Origin: Agarivorans sp. Toyoura001 | GTDB lineage: Bacteria; Pseudomonadota; Gammaproteobacteria; Enterobacterales; Celerinatantimonadaceae | Assembly: GCF_005405585.1 (NCBI RefSeq) | Contig: NZ_BJEQ01000001.1 | Location: 310,001 to 374,000 of the forward strand | DNA length: 64,000 bases | Direction: 5' to 3' | Shown: positions 9,189 through 16,325 of the stretch, piece after piece | How the letters are laid out: each line of letters starts with the position of its first letter | Numbering within the stretch: position 1 is the stretch's first letter | Notes under the pieces: generated by a model | The model's database searches: none | What the model saw: only the letters and a program-made list of their open reading frames with translations | Told to the model about the DNA's origin: nothing | Translations under genes and position numbers: made by a program

Positions 9189-9605
9189 TTACTTTAAGGC
9201 TTTCGTTAACACAAACATTGCCGTTGAAACCGGGTAATTATCTAGCGTCATTTGGCATTGGTAACCTTGTTTTTCGTAAAAGGGCTTAGCCTGAAAACTA
9301 AAAGTATCCACATGAGCATAGCGGCAACCTAAACCAACAGCATGTTGCTCTAGTTGCGAGATTAACTGAGTGGCTAAGTGTTGGCCTCGATGAGACTCCT
9401 TTACCCAGAGCAACTTAATTAATAACCACTCGCCAAATATTTCTGCGGTTATTCCAGCGATTTTCTGCTCATGCTCATCGTAGCTAAAAAGAGCAAGAGA
9501 TTCCTCTTTAACTCCCTTGAGGAAGGGCTGATTAAAGCTAATTAACTCAGTTCTAATCTCTTCTATCTCTTCTTTGCTAGCGTGGGTTTTCAGTTCAAAC
9601 CTCAT
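9189..9605 (-). CDS. GNAT-family N-acetyltransferase
   Basis: A 138-residue single-domain GNAT protein. The acetyl-CoA loop is seen as RGQHLATQL near residue 73, with the following helix and the usual C-terminal FYEKQGY strand and helix. The substrate cannot be assigned: proteins of this size act on small molecules, amino acids or protein N-termini. The gene stands alone between pheA and ffh and is bracketed on both sides by an identical terminator hairpin, which may mark it as a later arrival in an otherwise conserved neighbourhood. Confidence 0.85.
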   Translation of the reverse strand: MRFELKTHASKEEIEEIRTELISFNQPFLKGVKEESLALFSYDEHEQKIAGITAEIFGEWLLIKLLWVKESHRGQHLATQLISQLEQHAVGLGCRYAHVDTFSFQAKPFYEKQGYQCQMTLDNYPVSTAMFVLTKALK

Positions 9606-9658
9606 TAGCCCGTCCCCTGCTTCCAGTAGTATCTAATACGGTAGTGTTATTACACAAA

Positions 9659-9686
9659 AAAGCCCAGCATCTAGCTGGGCTTTTAT
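9659..9686. terminator. Terminator after ffh (repeat copy 2)
   Basis: Base-for-base copy of the hairpin at 9149-9176. On the minus strand it is followed by six T residues and should end ffh transcription before the acetyltransferase gene. Confidence 0.9.
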
Positions 9687-9704
9687 CATCTTTTTGATAG
9701 CAAC

Positions 9705-11105
9705 TTAGAATCGGCCGCGACCACCGCCGCCCATACCACCCATGCCGCCCATTCCACCTGGAGGCATCATGCCTTTCATTTGGCTCATCATTTTACGCAT
9801 TCCGCCTTTACCCGACATCTTCTTCATCATTTTTTGCATTTGGGTAAATTGTTTCAGCAGCTTGTTTACGTCTTGGATCTGAGTACCAGAACCTGCTGCG
9901 ATACGGCGTTTACGTGAGCCTTTAATGATTTCAGGGCGCTTACGCTCACCCGGCGTCATTGAGTTAATAATGGCTTCCATTTGATTGGTGAGCTTATCAT
10001 TCATTTGATCTTTAACATTGTCTGGCACTTGGCCCATGCCTGGCAATTTATCCATCATGCCCATCATGCCGCCCATGCTTTTCATTTGCACCAGCTGCTC
10101 GCGGAAGTCTTCTAAATCAAAGCCTTTGCCTTTTTGTACTTTCTTGGCCAATTTTTGCGCTTGGTCTTTATCAACCTTACGCTCGACTTCTTCGATTAAA
10201 GACAGCACGTCACCCATGCCTAAAATGCGTGAGGCGATTCGATCTGGGTGGAAAGGTTCTAAGGCGTCGGTTTTCTCACCCACACCCATAAATTTAATTG
10301 GCTTGCCAGTAATATGGCGAATCGACAATGCAGCACCACCGCGCGCATCACCATCAGTTTTAGTAAGAATTACACCAGTGAGTGGCAGGGCTTCGTTAAA
10401 AGCTTGAGCGGTGTTGGCAGCATCCTGACCGGTCATGGCGTCGACCACAAACAAGGTTTCTACTGGCTCAACAGCTTGGTGGAGCGCTTTAATTTCGGCC
10501 ATCATGTCTTCGTCGACATGTAAACGACCAGCAGTATCTACAAGCAATACGTCGGCAAATTGAGTTCTGGCTTCAGCAATCGCGCCATTCACAATATCAA
10601 CCGGGTTTTGCTGTTCGTTACTCGGGAAGAAAATGGCGTCTACTTCAGCAGCTAATGTTTCTAGCTGTTTAATCGCGGCGGGACGATAAATATCGGCGCT
10701 CACCACCATTACTTTTTTCTTTTCGCGCTCTTTTAAATATTTAGCAAGTTTGGCTACCGAAGTGGTTTTACCCGCGCCTTGTAAACCAGCCATCATTACA
10801 ACCGCTGGCGGCTGCGCAGCTAAATTTAGGCTTTCGTTAGATTCGCCCATGGCGGCTTCAAGTTCTTGTTGAACAATCTTAACAAAGACTTGACCAGGAC
10901 TAAGGCTCTTATTGACTTCTTGACCTAAGGCGCGTTCTTTTACTCGTTTAACAAACTCACGAACAACCGGCAAGGCTACGTCGGCTTCTAGCAAGGCCAT
11001 ACGCACTTCACGCAGCGTATCTTTAATATTGTCTTCAGTTAATCGGCCGCGGCCACTGATATTTTTTAGCGTTTTCGAGAGTCTATCAGATAAGTTTTCA
11101 AACAT
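9705..11105 (-). CDS. ffh: Ffh, signal recognition particle GTPase
   Basis: SRP54 homologue that binds 4.5S RNA and hydrophobic signal sequences and delivers ribosomes to FtsY at the membrane. It has an N domain (1-85), a G domain with P-loop GLQGAGKT at 107-114, the DTAGR motif and TKTDGDARGG, and a methionine-rich M domain from about 300. The C-terminus ends in a Gly/Met-rich tail (MPPGGMGGMGGMGGGG). Its 466 residues are close to the E. coli length. It is divergent from ypjD, as in E. coli. Confidence 0.97.
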   Translation of the reverse strand: MFENLSDRLSKTLKNISGRGRLTEDNIKDTLREVRMALLEADVALPVVREFVKRVKERALGQEVNKSLSPGQVFVKIVQQELEAAMGESNESLNLAAQPPAVVMMAGLQGAGKTTSVAKLAKYLKEREKKKVMVVSADIYRPAAIKQLETLAAEVDAIFFPSNEQQNPVDIVNGAIAEARTQFADVLLVDTAGRLHVDEDMMAEIKALHQAVEPVETLFVVDAMTGQDAANTAQAFNEALPLTGVILTKTDGDARGGAALSIRHITGKPIKFMGVGEKTDALEPFHPDRIASRILGMGDVLSLIEEVERKVDKDQAQKLAKKVQKGKGFDLEDFREQLVQMKSMGGMMGMMDKLPGMGQVPDNVKDQMNDKLTNQMEAIINSMTPGERKRPEIIKGSRKRRIAAGSGTQIQDVNKLLKQFTQMQKMMKKMSGKGGMRKMMSQMKGMMPPGGMGGMGGMGGGGRGRF

Positions 11106-11149
11106 GCTTTTTCCTGTTGATCATATAGCGAGCATAGTTCAGCGCGCAC

Positions 11150-11155
11150 ATTATA
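11150..11155 (-). promoter_or_regulatory. -10 element of the ffh promoter
   Basis: A consensus TATAAT on the minus strand lies about 45 bp before the ffh start in the ffh/ypjD divergent gap. No convincing -35 hexamer is present, so the call is tentative. Confidence 0.4.
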
Positions 11156-11247
11156 CCTTAGCAAGGATATTCTAAAAGCTAATTCTAGCCCTGACTGTAT
11201 TGGGCGCGTATACTGAACCCAAACAATCAGTTAGTTAGCGTTAAATC

Positions 11248-12039
11248 ATGAATGTATTGGTTCTTCCTACCACTGTGTTTTATCTGTTGGCCGCGTATGT
11301 CTGCATAACCGGTTTACTGAATAAACGAAGTGGCGCAAATAAGTGGCTTTGGCTAAGTGCCGGCTGCGCTATGCTGCTGCATGGTATTTGGGAATTCCAA
11401 CATTTGTTTTTGGCGCAGGGCCAAGATTTAAGCATTTTTAATGTAGCAGGTTTAGTGAGTTTACTTATCACGATGACCGTAACAGCGTTAGCCAAGCCCT
11501 TTAAGTTGTGGTTTGTTCTGCCGGTTGTGTATCTATTTGCCATAGTAACGATGTTACTCGCGGTGCTTATTCCCAGTGATTACATCATTCATTTGGAGCT
11601 TAAACCACAAGTTCTAATACACATTAGTGTAGCTCTTGCAGCTTTTACAGTGCTGATGATAGCGAGTTTATATGCCTTACAAATGGCCTATTTAGACTGG
11701 ACCTTAAAGCGCCACAAACCTGGGGCTATTCACCCGGCTATGCCTTCATTGATGGGTATTGAGAAACAATTATTCACGCTAATTAGAGTTGGTTTGATAT
11801 TGCTGAGTATTTCTTTGCTTAGCGGTTTTGTGTTTCTCACCGACTTTTTTGCTAATGGCCGCGGCCATAAAGCTATCTTTAGTTTAATCGCTTGGTTTAT
11901 CTATTCAGCATTACTTTGGGGCCACCATTATCGAGGTTGGCGGGGTAAATCGGTGGTGATCTTGACGGTAATTGGTTCAATCTTGCTGAGTTTAGCCTAT
12001 TTTGGCTCACGCTTTGTTAAGGAAATCATCCTTAGCTAA
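11248..12039 (+). CDS. ypjD: YpjD (CorE)-type inner-membrane protein, cytochrome c assembly/HemX-like family
   Basis: A 263-residue membrane protein with about eight hydrophobic helices and the CcsA/HemX-like fold family signature; conserved histidines occur at ...LLHGIWEFQH... and WGHHYRGWRGK near the C-terminus. E. coli YpjD, in the same position between ffh and yfjD, has been linked to divalent cation efflux with its neighbour. The biochemical role here is inferred only from that context. The start is the ATG 142 bp from the ffh start, and the gene runs codirectionally with the CNNM-type gene. Confidence 0.85.
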   Translation: MNVLVLPTTVFYLLAAYVCITGLLNKRSGANKWLWLSAGCAMLLHGIWEFQHLFLAQGQDLSIFNVAGLVSLLITMTVTALAKPFKLWFVLPVVYLFAIVTMLLAVLIPSDYIIHLELKPQVLIHISVALAAFTVLMIASLYALQMAYLDWTLKRHKPGAIHPAMPSLMGIEKQLFTLIRVGLILLSISLLSGFVFLTDFFANGRGHKAIFSLIAWFIYSALLWGHHYRGWRGKSVVILTVIGSILLSLAYFGSRFVKEIILS

Positions 12040-12111
12040 CAATCTAACCTTGACAGCCCTTGAAGCCAGCATATAAATTAGGGCGGTTATATAAATCAAG
12101 GATTTTCCTGC

Positions 12112-13398
12112 TTGGACGACATATCTACGAGTAGCTTACTGATACTGCTCGTATTCCTCATTATTTGCTCTGCATTCTTTTCTAGCTCTGAAACTGGCAT
12201 GATGTCGCTTAATCGCTATCGCCTGCGTCACTTGGTGAATACCAAACACAGTGCAGCGAGCCGTGTCGACAAATTACTGCAACGTCCAGACCGCTTAATT
12301 GGCTTAATCCTTATTGGTAACAACTTGGTGAATATTCTCGCCTCGGCAATTGCCACTATTATTGGATTGCGCTTGTTTGGCGATGTAGGTGTCGCCATTG
12401 CCACCTTAGCACTCACCTTTGTTATTTTAATTTTTGCTGAAGTCACGCCTAAAACCATGGCGGCGCTTTATCCAGAGCGCATTGCGTTTCCTGCTTCGCT
12501 TTTGTTGCGCCCGCTCATGAAGTTACTATTTCCGGTAATATGGGCCACCAATGGTGTTACTAATGGCCTACTTCGCTTATTGGGAGTAAACCCTAACAGC
12601 AAAGACGACGAGGCCCTTAACCCTGAGGAGTTACGCACTGTAGTGGATGAAGCCGGTACACTGATACCTAAGCGCCACCAAGACATGCTGTTAAGTATTC
12701 TTGACCTTGAAAAAGTTACCGTGGATGACATTATGATCCCACGTAACGAAATTGCCGCCATCGACATTAACGACGATTGGGACAGTATTCTCCGGCAACT
12801 GACTCAAAGTACCCATACTCGGATTTTATTGTTCCGCGACAGCATTGATGATTCGGTGGGTTTTGTGCATTCAAGAGACTCATTACGTTTGTTGTCTCGC
12901 GAACAGTTTGATAAAACGTCCATGCTGCGTGCAGCTAAAGAGATTTACTTTATTCCCGAAGGTACACCGCTGAATGTTCAGTTGTTGAAGTTTCAACGAC
13001 GCAAAGAGCGAATTGGGCTGATTGTTGACGAGTATGGGGATATTCAAGGCTTAGTTACACTAGAAGATATTCTAGAAGAGATTGTGGGTGACTTTACCAC
13101 TAGCATCGCACCTGCGCCGAGCGAAGAGATCCACCCGCAAATCGATGGTAGCTACCTAATCGACGGCACGGTGAACATTAGAGACTTAAACAAAGAGATG
13201 AGCTGGAAGCTACCTACCGATGGCCCCAAAACACTAAATGGCTTGATTGTAGAGCATCTGGAAGATATTCCCGAGGCCAACTTGTGCTTACGCTTAGCTG
13301 GATACCCTATCGAGATTGTAGAGATAGAAAACAATACTGTAAGCTTAGCGCGAGTGATGCCAGCCTTTTACGCTAAGCCAAAAGAGAAAACCAATTAG
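12112..13398 (+). CDS. yfjD: YfjD (CorB), CNNM-family membrane protein with CBS pair
   Basis: DUF21/CNNM transmembrane domain at about 1-190 (SSSETGMMSLNRYRLRH, the conserved ion-path block), a tandem CBS pair at about 200-325 and a C-terminal CorC_HlyC domain (340-425, SYLIDGTVNIRDLNKEM). Family members act in magnesium/cobalt homeostasis, and some are Mg transporters. The sequence tracks E. coli YfjD throughout. The start is TTG at 12112, preceded by AAGGATT; no ATG lies at a matching position, and the TTG start reproduces the E. coli N-terminus. Confidence 0.9.
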   Translation: MDDISTSSLLILLVFLIICSAFFSSSETGMMSLNRYRLRHLVNTKHSAASRVDKLLQRPDRLIGLILIGNNLVNILASAIATIIGLRLFGDVGVAIATLALTFVILIFAEVTPKTMAALYPERIAFPASLLLRPLMKLLFPVIWATNGVTNGLLRLLGVNPNSKDDEALNPEELRTVVDEAGTLIPKRHQDMLLSILDLEKVTVDDIMIPRNEIAAIDINDDWDSILRQLTQSTHTRILLFRDSIDDSVGFVHSRDSLRLLSREQFDKTSMLRAAKEIYFIPEGTPLNVQLLKFQRRKERIGLIVDEYGDIQGLVTLEDILEEIVGDFTTSIAPAPSEEIHPQIDGSYLIDGTVNIRDLNKEMSWKLPTDGPKTLNGLIVEHLEDIPEANLCLRLAGYPIEIVEIENNTVSLARVMPAFYAKPKEKTN

Positions 13399-13429
13399 TC
13401 CACAATAATTGGATAAAAATATCTAACAA

Positions 13430-13456
13430 AAAAGCCAGCGTTAAGCTGGCTTTTTA
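13430..13456. terminator. Bidirectional terminator between yfjD and luxS
   Basis: Stem AAAAGCCAGC / GCTGGCTTTT with loop GTTAA, with T runs on both strands. It serves two convergent genes. Confidence 0.88.
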
Positions 13457-13470
13457 ATCGCAATTGTTAA

Positions 13471-13980
13471 TTACAACTTGCCTAAAATCTCATCCGACAA
13501 ACCTAGCTCGTCGTTCTTATTTACGCTAATGCCACGGTCTATGATGTTCTTAGCAATACTTTTTGCTTCGTCTAACGAGTGCATAGAGTAAGTACCACAC
13601 TGATATTCATTTAGCTCTGGAATGTCATTTTGTTGCTCTACCGCTAATACATCGTGCATAGACGCTAGCCACGCTTCAGCAACCTGAGATTCATTAGGGC
13701 TACCAATTAAGCTCATGTAAAAACCAGTACGACAACCCATTGGCGAGATATCAATAATCTCTACATTCGCAGAATTTAAATGCTCGCGCATAAAGCCAGC
13801 GTAAAGGTGCTCTAAAGTATGAATGCCTTTTTCTGACAGAATTTCTTCATTTGGCACACAGTAACGAAGGTCAAACACAGTAATGGTGTCTTTGCTTGGC
13901 GTTGCCATGGTTTTTGCTACGCGAACTGCAGGAGCATGCATACGTGTATGGTCAACGGTAAAACTATCTAATAAAGGCAT
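13471..13980 (-). CDS. luxS: LuxS, S-ribosylhomocysteine lyase
   Basis: Cleaves S-ribosylhomocysteine to homocysteine and DPD, the precursor of the AI-2 signal, within the activated methyl cycle. The metal site is visible: H54-T-L-E57-H58 and C128 in the [13 protein letters not shown] block; the catalytic cysteine is C83 in MGCRTGFY. At 169 residues it is full length. The gene converges on yfjD and stands at the end of a minus-strand run starting with gshA, a neighbourhood also seen in Vibrio and E. coli. Confidence 0.97.
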   Translation of the reverse strand: MPLLDSFTVDHTRMHAPAVRVAKTMATPSKDTITVFDLRYCVPNEEILSEKGIHTLEHLYAGFMREHLNSANVEIIDISPMGCRTGFYMSLIGSPNESQVAEAWLASMHDVLAVEQQNDIPELNEYQCGTYSMHSLDEAKSIAKNIIDRGISVNKNDELGLSDEILGKL

Positions 13981-14032
13981 GATTATCTCTCTTCAAATCC
14001 TAGCTAAGCCAAGATGACTTAATGGGGTGTAT

Positions 14033-14677
14033 TCAACCAAAAAACAGTCGCCATAGCCAGCTACTATCTAGATCTTCTTTACATTTATTATACTGTGCGG
14101 CGTAACGTTTAGAACGTTGGTCTACCGTACCGGCTACTTTTACTAACCATTGTTTCTGGTGATAAGTACCACGTTTATAGCCACCCCAGCCCTCGTGGTA
14201 GTTCAAATATTGGTTGCGTGCGTCCCACTTAGATACGCCGTTTATTTTATGGGTTTTGTTGGTAAACCAGCCCATAAAATCAATCGCATCATCAAAGTTA
14301 GTGCGCGAAGACCAAGAGTTTCCTGTTTCCCGCACATAATCATCCCAAGTCATGGTTTTGGCTTGGCTATAACCGTAAGCGGTACTTGCTCGACCAACCG
14401 GAATAAAACCAAACCAATATTGCATCGGTGGGCGAGCATTATGCTTAAAGCTAGACTCTTGATACATCATTGCCATAGGAACATGCACAGGGGTTCCCCA
14501 TTTCTTGTTCATTTTCTTGGCTGATTTATACCAATCGCGCTTTTCTTCAAAAATACTACACAAGTTTTCAGGGTCTTGCGGCGGCGCACTACTGCATCCC
14601 GCCAATACACTTAAACCTAGAATGACTACCAAAGCCTTGGCAAACTTAACTACAGGCACTTCCTTATTTATTGGCAT
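14033..14677 (-). CDS. Lipoprotein with transglycosylase SLT-like domain
   Basis: A lipobox LAGC at about residue 25 follows a basic, hydrophobic signal segment. The body resembles lytic transglycosylases: the candidate catalytic glutamate is in MYQESSFKHNA, followed by ASTAYGYSQA in place of the usual GAxGLMQ. It may cut peptidoglycan glycan strands in the periplasm. The ATG at 14677 overlaps the end of gshA by 14 bp, so translational coupling is likely; a TTG two codons further upstream is also open. The exact family name is uncertain to me. Confidence 0.72.
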   Translation of the reverse strand: MPINKEVPVVKFAKALVVILGLSVLAGCSSAPPQDPENLCSIFEEKRDWYKSAKKMNKKWGTPVHVPMAMMYQESSFKHNARPPMQYWFGFIPVGRASTAYGYSQAKTMTWDDYVRETGNSWSSRTNFDDAIDFMGWFTNKTHKINGVSKWDARNQYLNYHEGWGGYKRGTYHQKQWLVKVAGTVDQRSKRYAAQYNKCKEDLDSSWLWRLFFG

Positions 14678-16241
14678 TCTCAAAGTACTTCACTAAAAAG
14701 TCATCAAAATCGAGGTCATCACCAGCTTCTATTGCTTGTTGCTCAATAAAGCTTTGCTCAGCCATCGCGCTAAAGTCTTGATCTTGCCAGTTAATACTCG
14801 TATGACCAAGCATCTCTTCGCGATATTGTGCAGCCCATTGCAAGCCTAAGCCGCTGTTATCTTGAGCCTGAGCTTTAAGCAAACGTAAGAAACGAGATGA
14901 ATAGGTATTGTCATTACTGATATCAGCGATCACCTCTTCTAGAGCATTCGAGAAATCAGCGGCTTCACGTTGAACATCCAGCAATTCAGCGGCTTTACTC
15001 ATCTGCTCAAGCAGCTGCTCAATATGCTTAGGTAAGCCTTGAGTTTGCCCGGCAATGGTCATCTCTAGTGCCGGATTACGCCCCTGAATAGCCACTATAT
15101 TAAAGTTATCTCGGCTTTGCTGTAACTCGTTTTGGTCCATCTCTGGTGAGTCCATCAATACACACGCTAACAATAAACTATCAATCACTCTAACTTGTGA
15201 CTCTGTTACGCCTACACCACTAAACGGGTTAACATCTAAAGCACGAATTTCGATATATTCAATGCCGTCTTCAGCCAATGCTTGAGAAGGTGTTTGCCCA
15301 GGTTTAGCCACCCGCTTAGCGCGAATAGGTGCGTATAACTCATTTTCGATTTGTAAAATATTAGCGTTAAGCTGGCGGTATTCACCCTCAACTTTCACAC
15401 CAATATTGGCAAACTCATCGGAGTGAGTGCTTACTGCTTTACGGACACTTTTAACGTATTCACTAACGCTGTTGTAGTTGATGTCTAATTGATGCTGAGC
15501 CGAGCTGGTATAACCTAAATCACTTAAACGTAATGACGTAGCATAAGGCAAGTACAAGGTACCTTTACCCATGGTTTCAAATGCCAGTTCACTGTCGCCT
15601 GCATTCATAAACGAGCCACATAAAGCCGGTGAAGCACCATATAGGTAGGCAACCATCCACCCGTAACGATAAAAGTTACGAATTAAGCCCATGTAACGCT
15701 GAGAGATAAATTCAGCAATATCTTGCTGATCACCCTCCACTTTTTGCAGATTCTGCCAAAAGCTCATTGGTAATGAGAAATTATAATGCACACCCGAAAT
15801 CACTTGCATGGCACTGCCATAACGATGACGTAACCCTTGGCGATAGGCGTGTTTCATTTTGCCAATATTAGACTGACCATAGTCAGCTAATACAATGTCT
15901 TCTTCATCACCAATGTAACAAGGCATGCTCAACGGCCATAAACGCTGGCCGTCTAGCTGCTTCATCGTTTCGTGATGAATATCGGTAAGCCGCGACAACA
16001 CCTGTTCTACGCTATCTGATACTGGCGTAATAAACTCCAGCAATGTCTCGGCGTAATCGGTAGTAATTAGAGGATGCGTTAAAGCAGCGCCCAGTGCTTT
16101 AGGGTGGCCATTTGGCGCCAACTTCCCTTGTTCACAAATACGTAATGCTTCACGTTCAATACCACGTTGTATGCCTAGCACACCGGTATCAGCCATTGCT
16201 GCGCTCAGTTGCGTCAGCCGAGTTGTAAACTGTTGAGTCAA
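14664..16241 (-). CDS. gshA: GshA, glutamate-cysteine ligase
   Basis: Makes gamma-glutamylcysteine, the first and rate-limiting step of glutathione synthesis. Proteobacterial type: GIQRGIEREALR near the N-terminus, PLSMPCYIGDEEDI, SGVHYNFSLP, PYATSLRLSDLGYTSSAQ and the EYIEIRALDVNPFSGVGV active-site block. A GTG start at 16295 is open in the same frame. I prefer TTG at 16241 (525 residues), because it leaves the same distance to the GIQRG motif as E. coli GshA and the AGG before the GTG is only 3 nt away. A ten-residue upstream ORF ends 10 nt before the TTG. Confidence 0.92.
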   Translation of the reverse strand: MTQQFTTRLTQLSAAMADTGVLGIQRGIEREALRICEQGKLAPNGHPKALGAALTHPLITTDYAETLLEFITPVSDSVEQVLSRLTDIHHETMKQLDGQRLWPLSMPCYIGDEEDIVLADYGQSNIGKMKHAYRQGLRHRYGSAMQVISGVHYNFSLPMSFWQNLQKVEGDQQDIAEFISQRYMGLIRNFYRYGWMVAYLYGASPALCGSFMNAGDSELAFETMGKGTLYLPYATSLRLSDLGYTSSAQHQLDINYNSVSEYVKSVRKAVSTHSDEFANIGVKVEGEYRQLNANILQIENELYAPIRAKRVAKPGQTPSQALAEDGIEYIEIRALDVNPFSGVGVTESQVRVIDSLLLACVLMDSPEMDQNELQQSRDNFNIVAIQGRNPALEMTIAGQTQGLPKHIEQLLEQMSKAAELLDVQREAADFSNALEEVIADISNDNTYSSRFLRLLKAQAQDNSGLGLQWAAQYREEMLGHTSINWQDQDFSAMAEQSFIEQQAIEAGDDLDFDDFLVKYFENANK

Positions 16242-16251
16242 GTTGAACTCA

Positions 16252-16284
16252 CTATTTGTTGTAACGCGTAATGTGGCAAAGCAT
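16252..16284 (-). CDS. Candidate upstream peptide of gshA
   Basis: A ten-codon ORF reading MLCHITRYNK sits between an AAAAGGTGA site and the favoured TTG start of gshA. Its stop is 10 nt from that start, close enough for coupling. The ribosome site is about 14 nt from the ATG, longer than ideal. It overlaps the alternative GTG-initiated gshA frame, so the two readings exclude each other. No homologue is known to me; the call is speculative. Confidence 0.25.
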   Translation of the reverse strand: MLCHITRYNK

Positions 16285-16325
16285 AGCGAGTTCACTCACC
16301 TTTTACCACCGTCCGCGTAGGTCCT

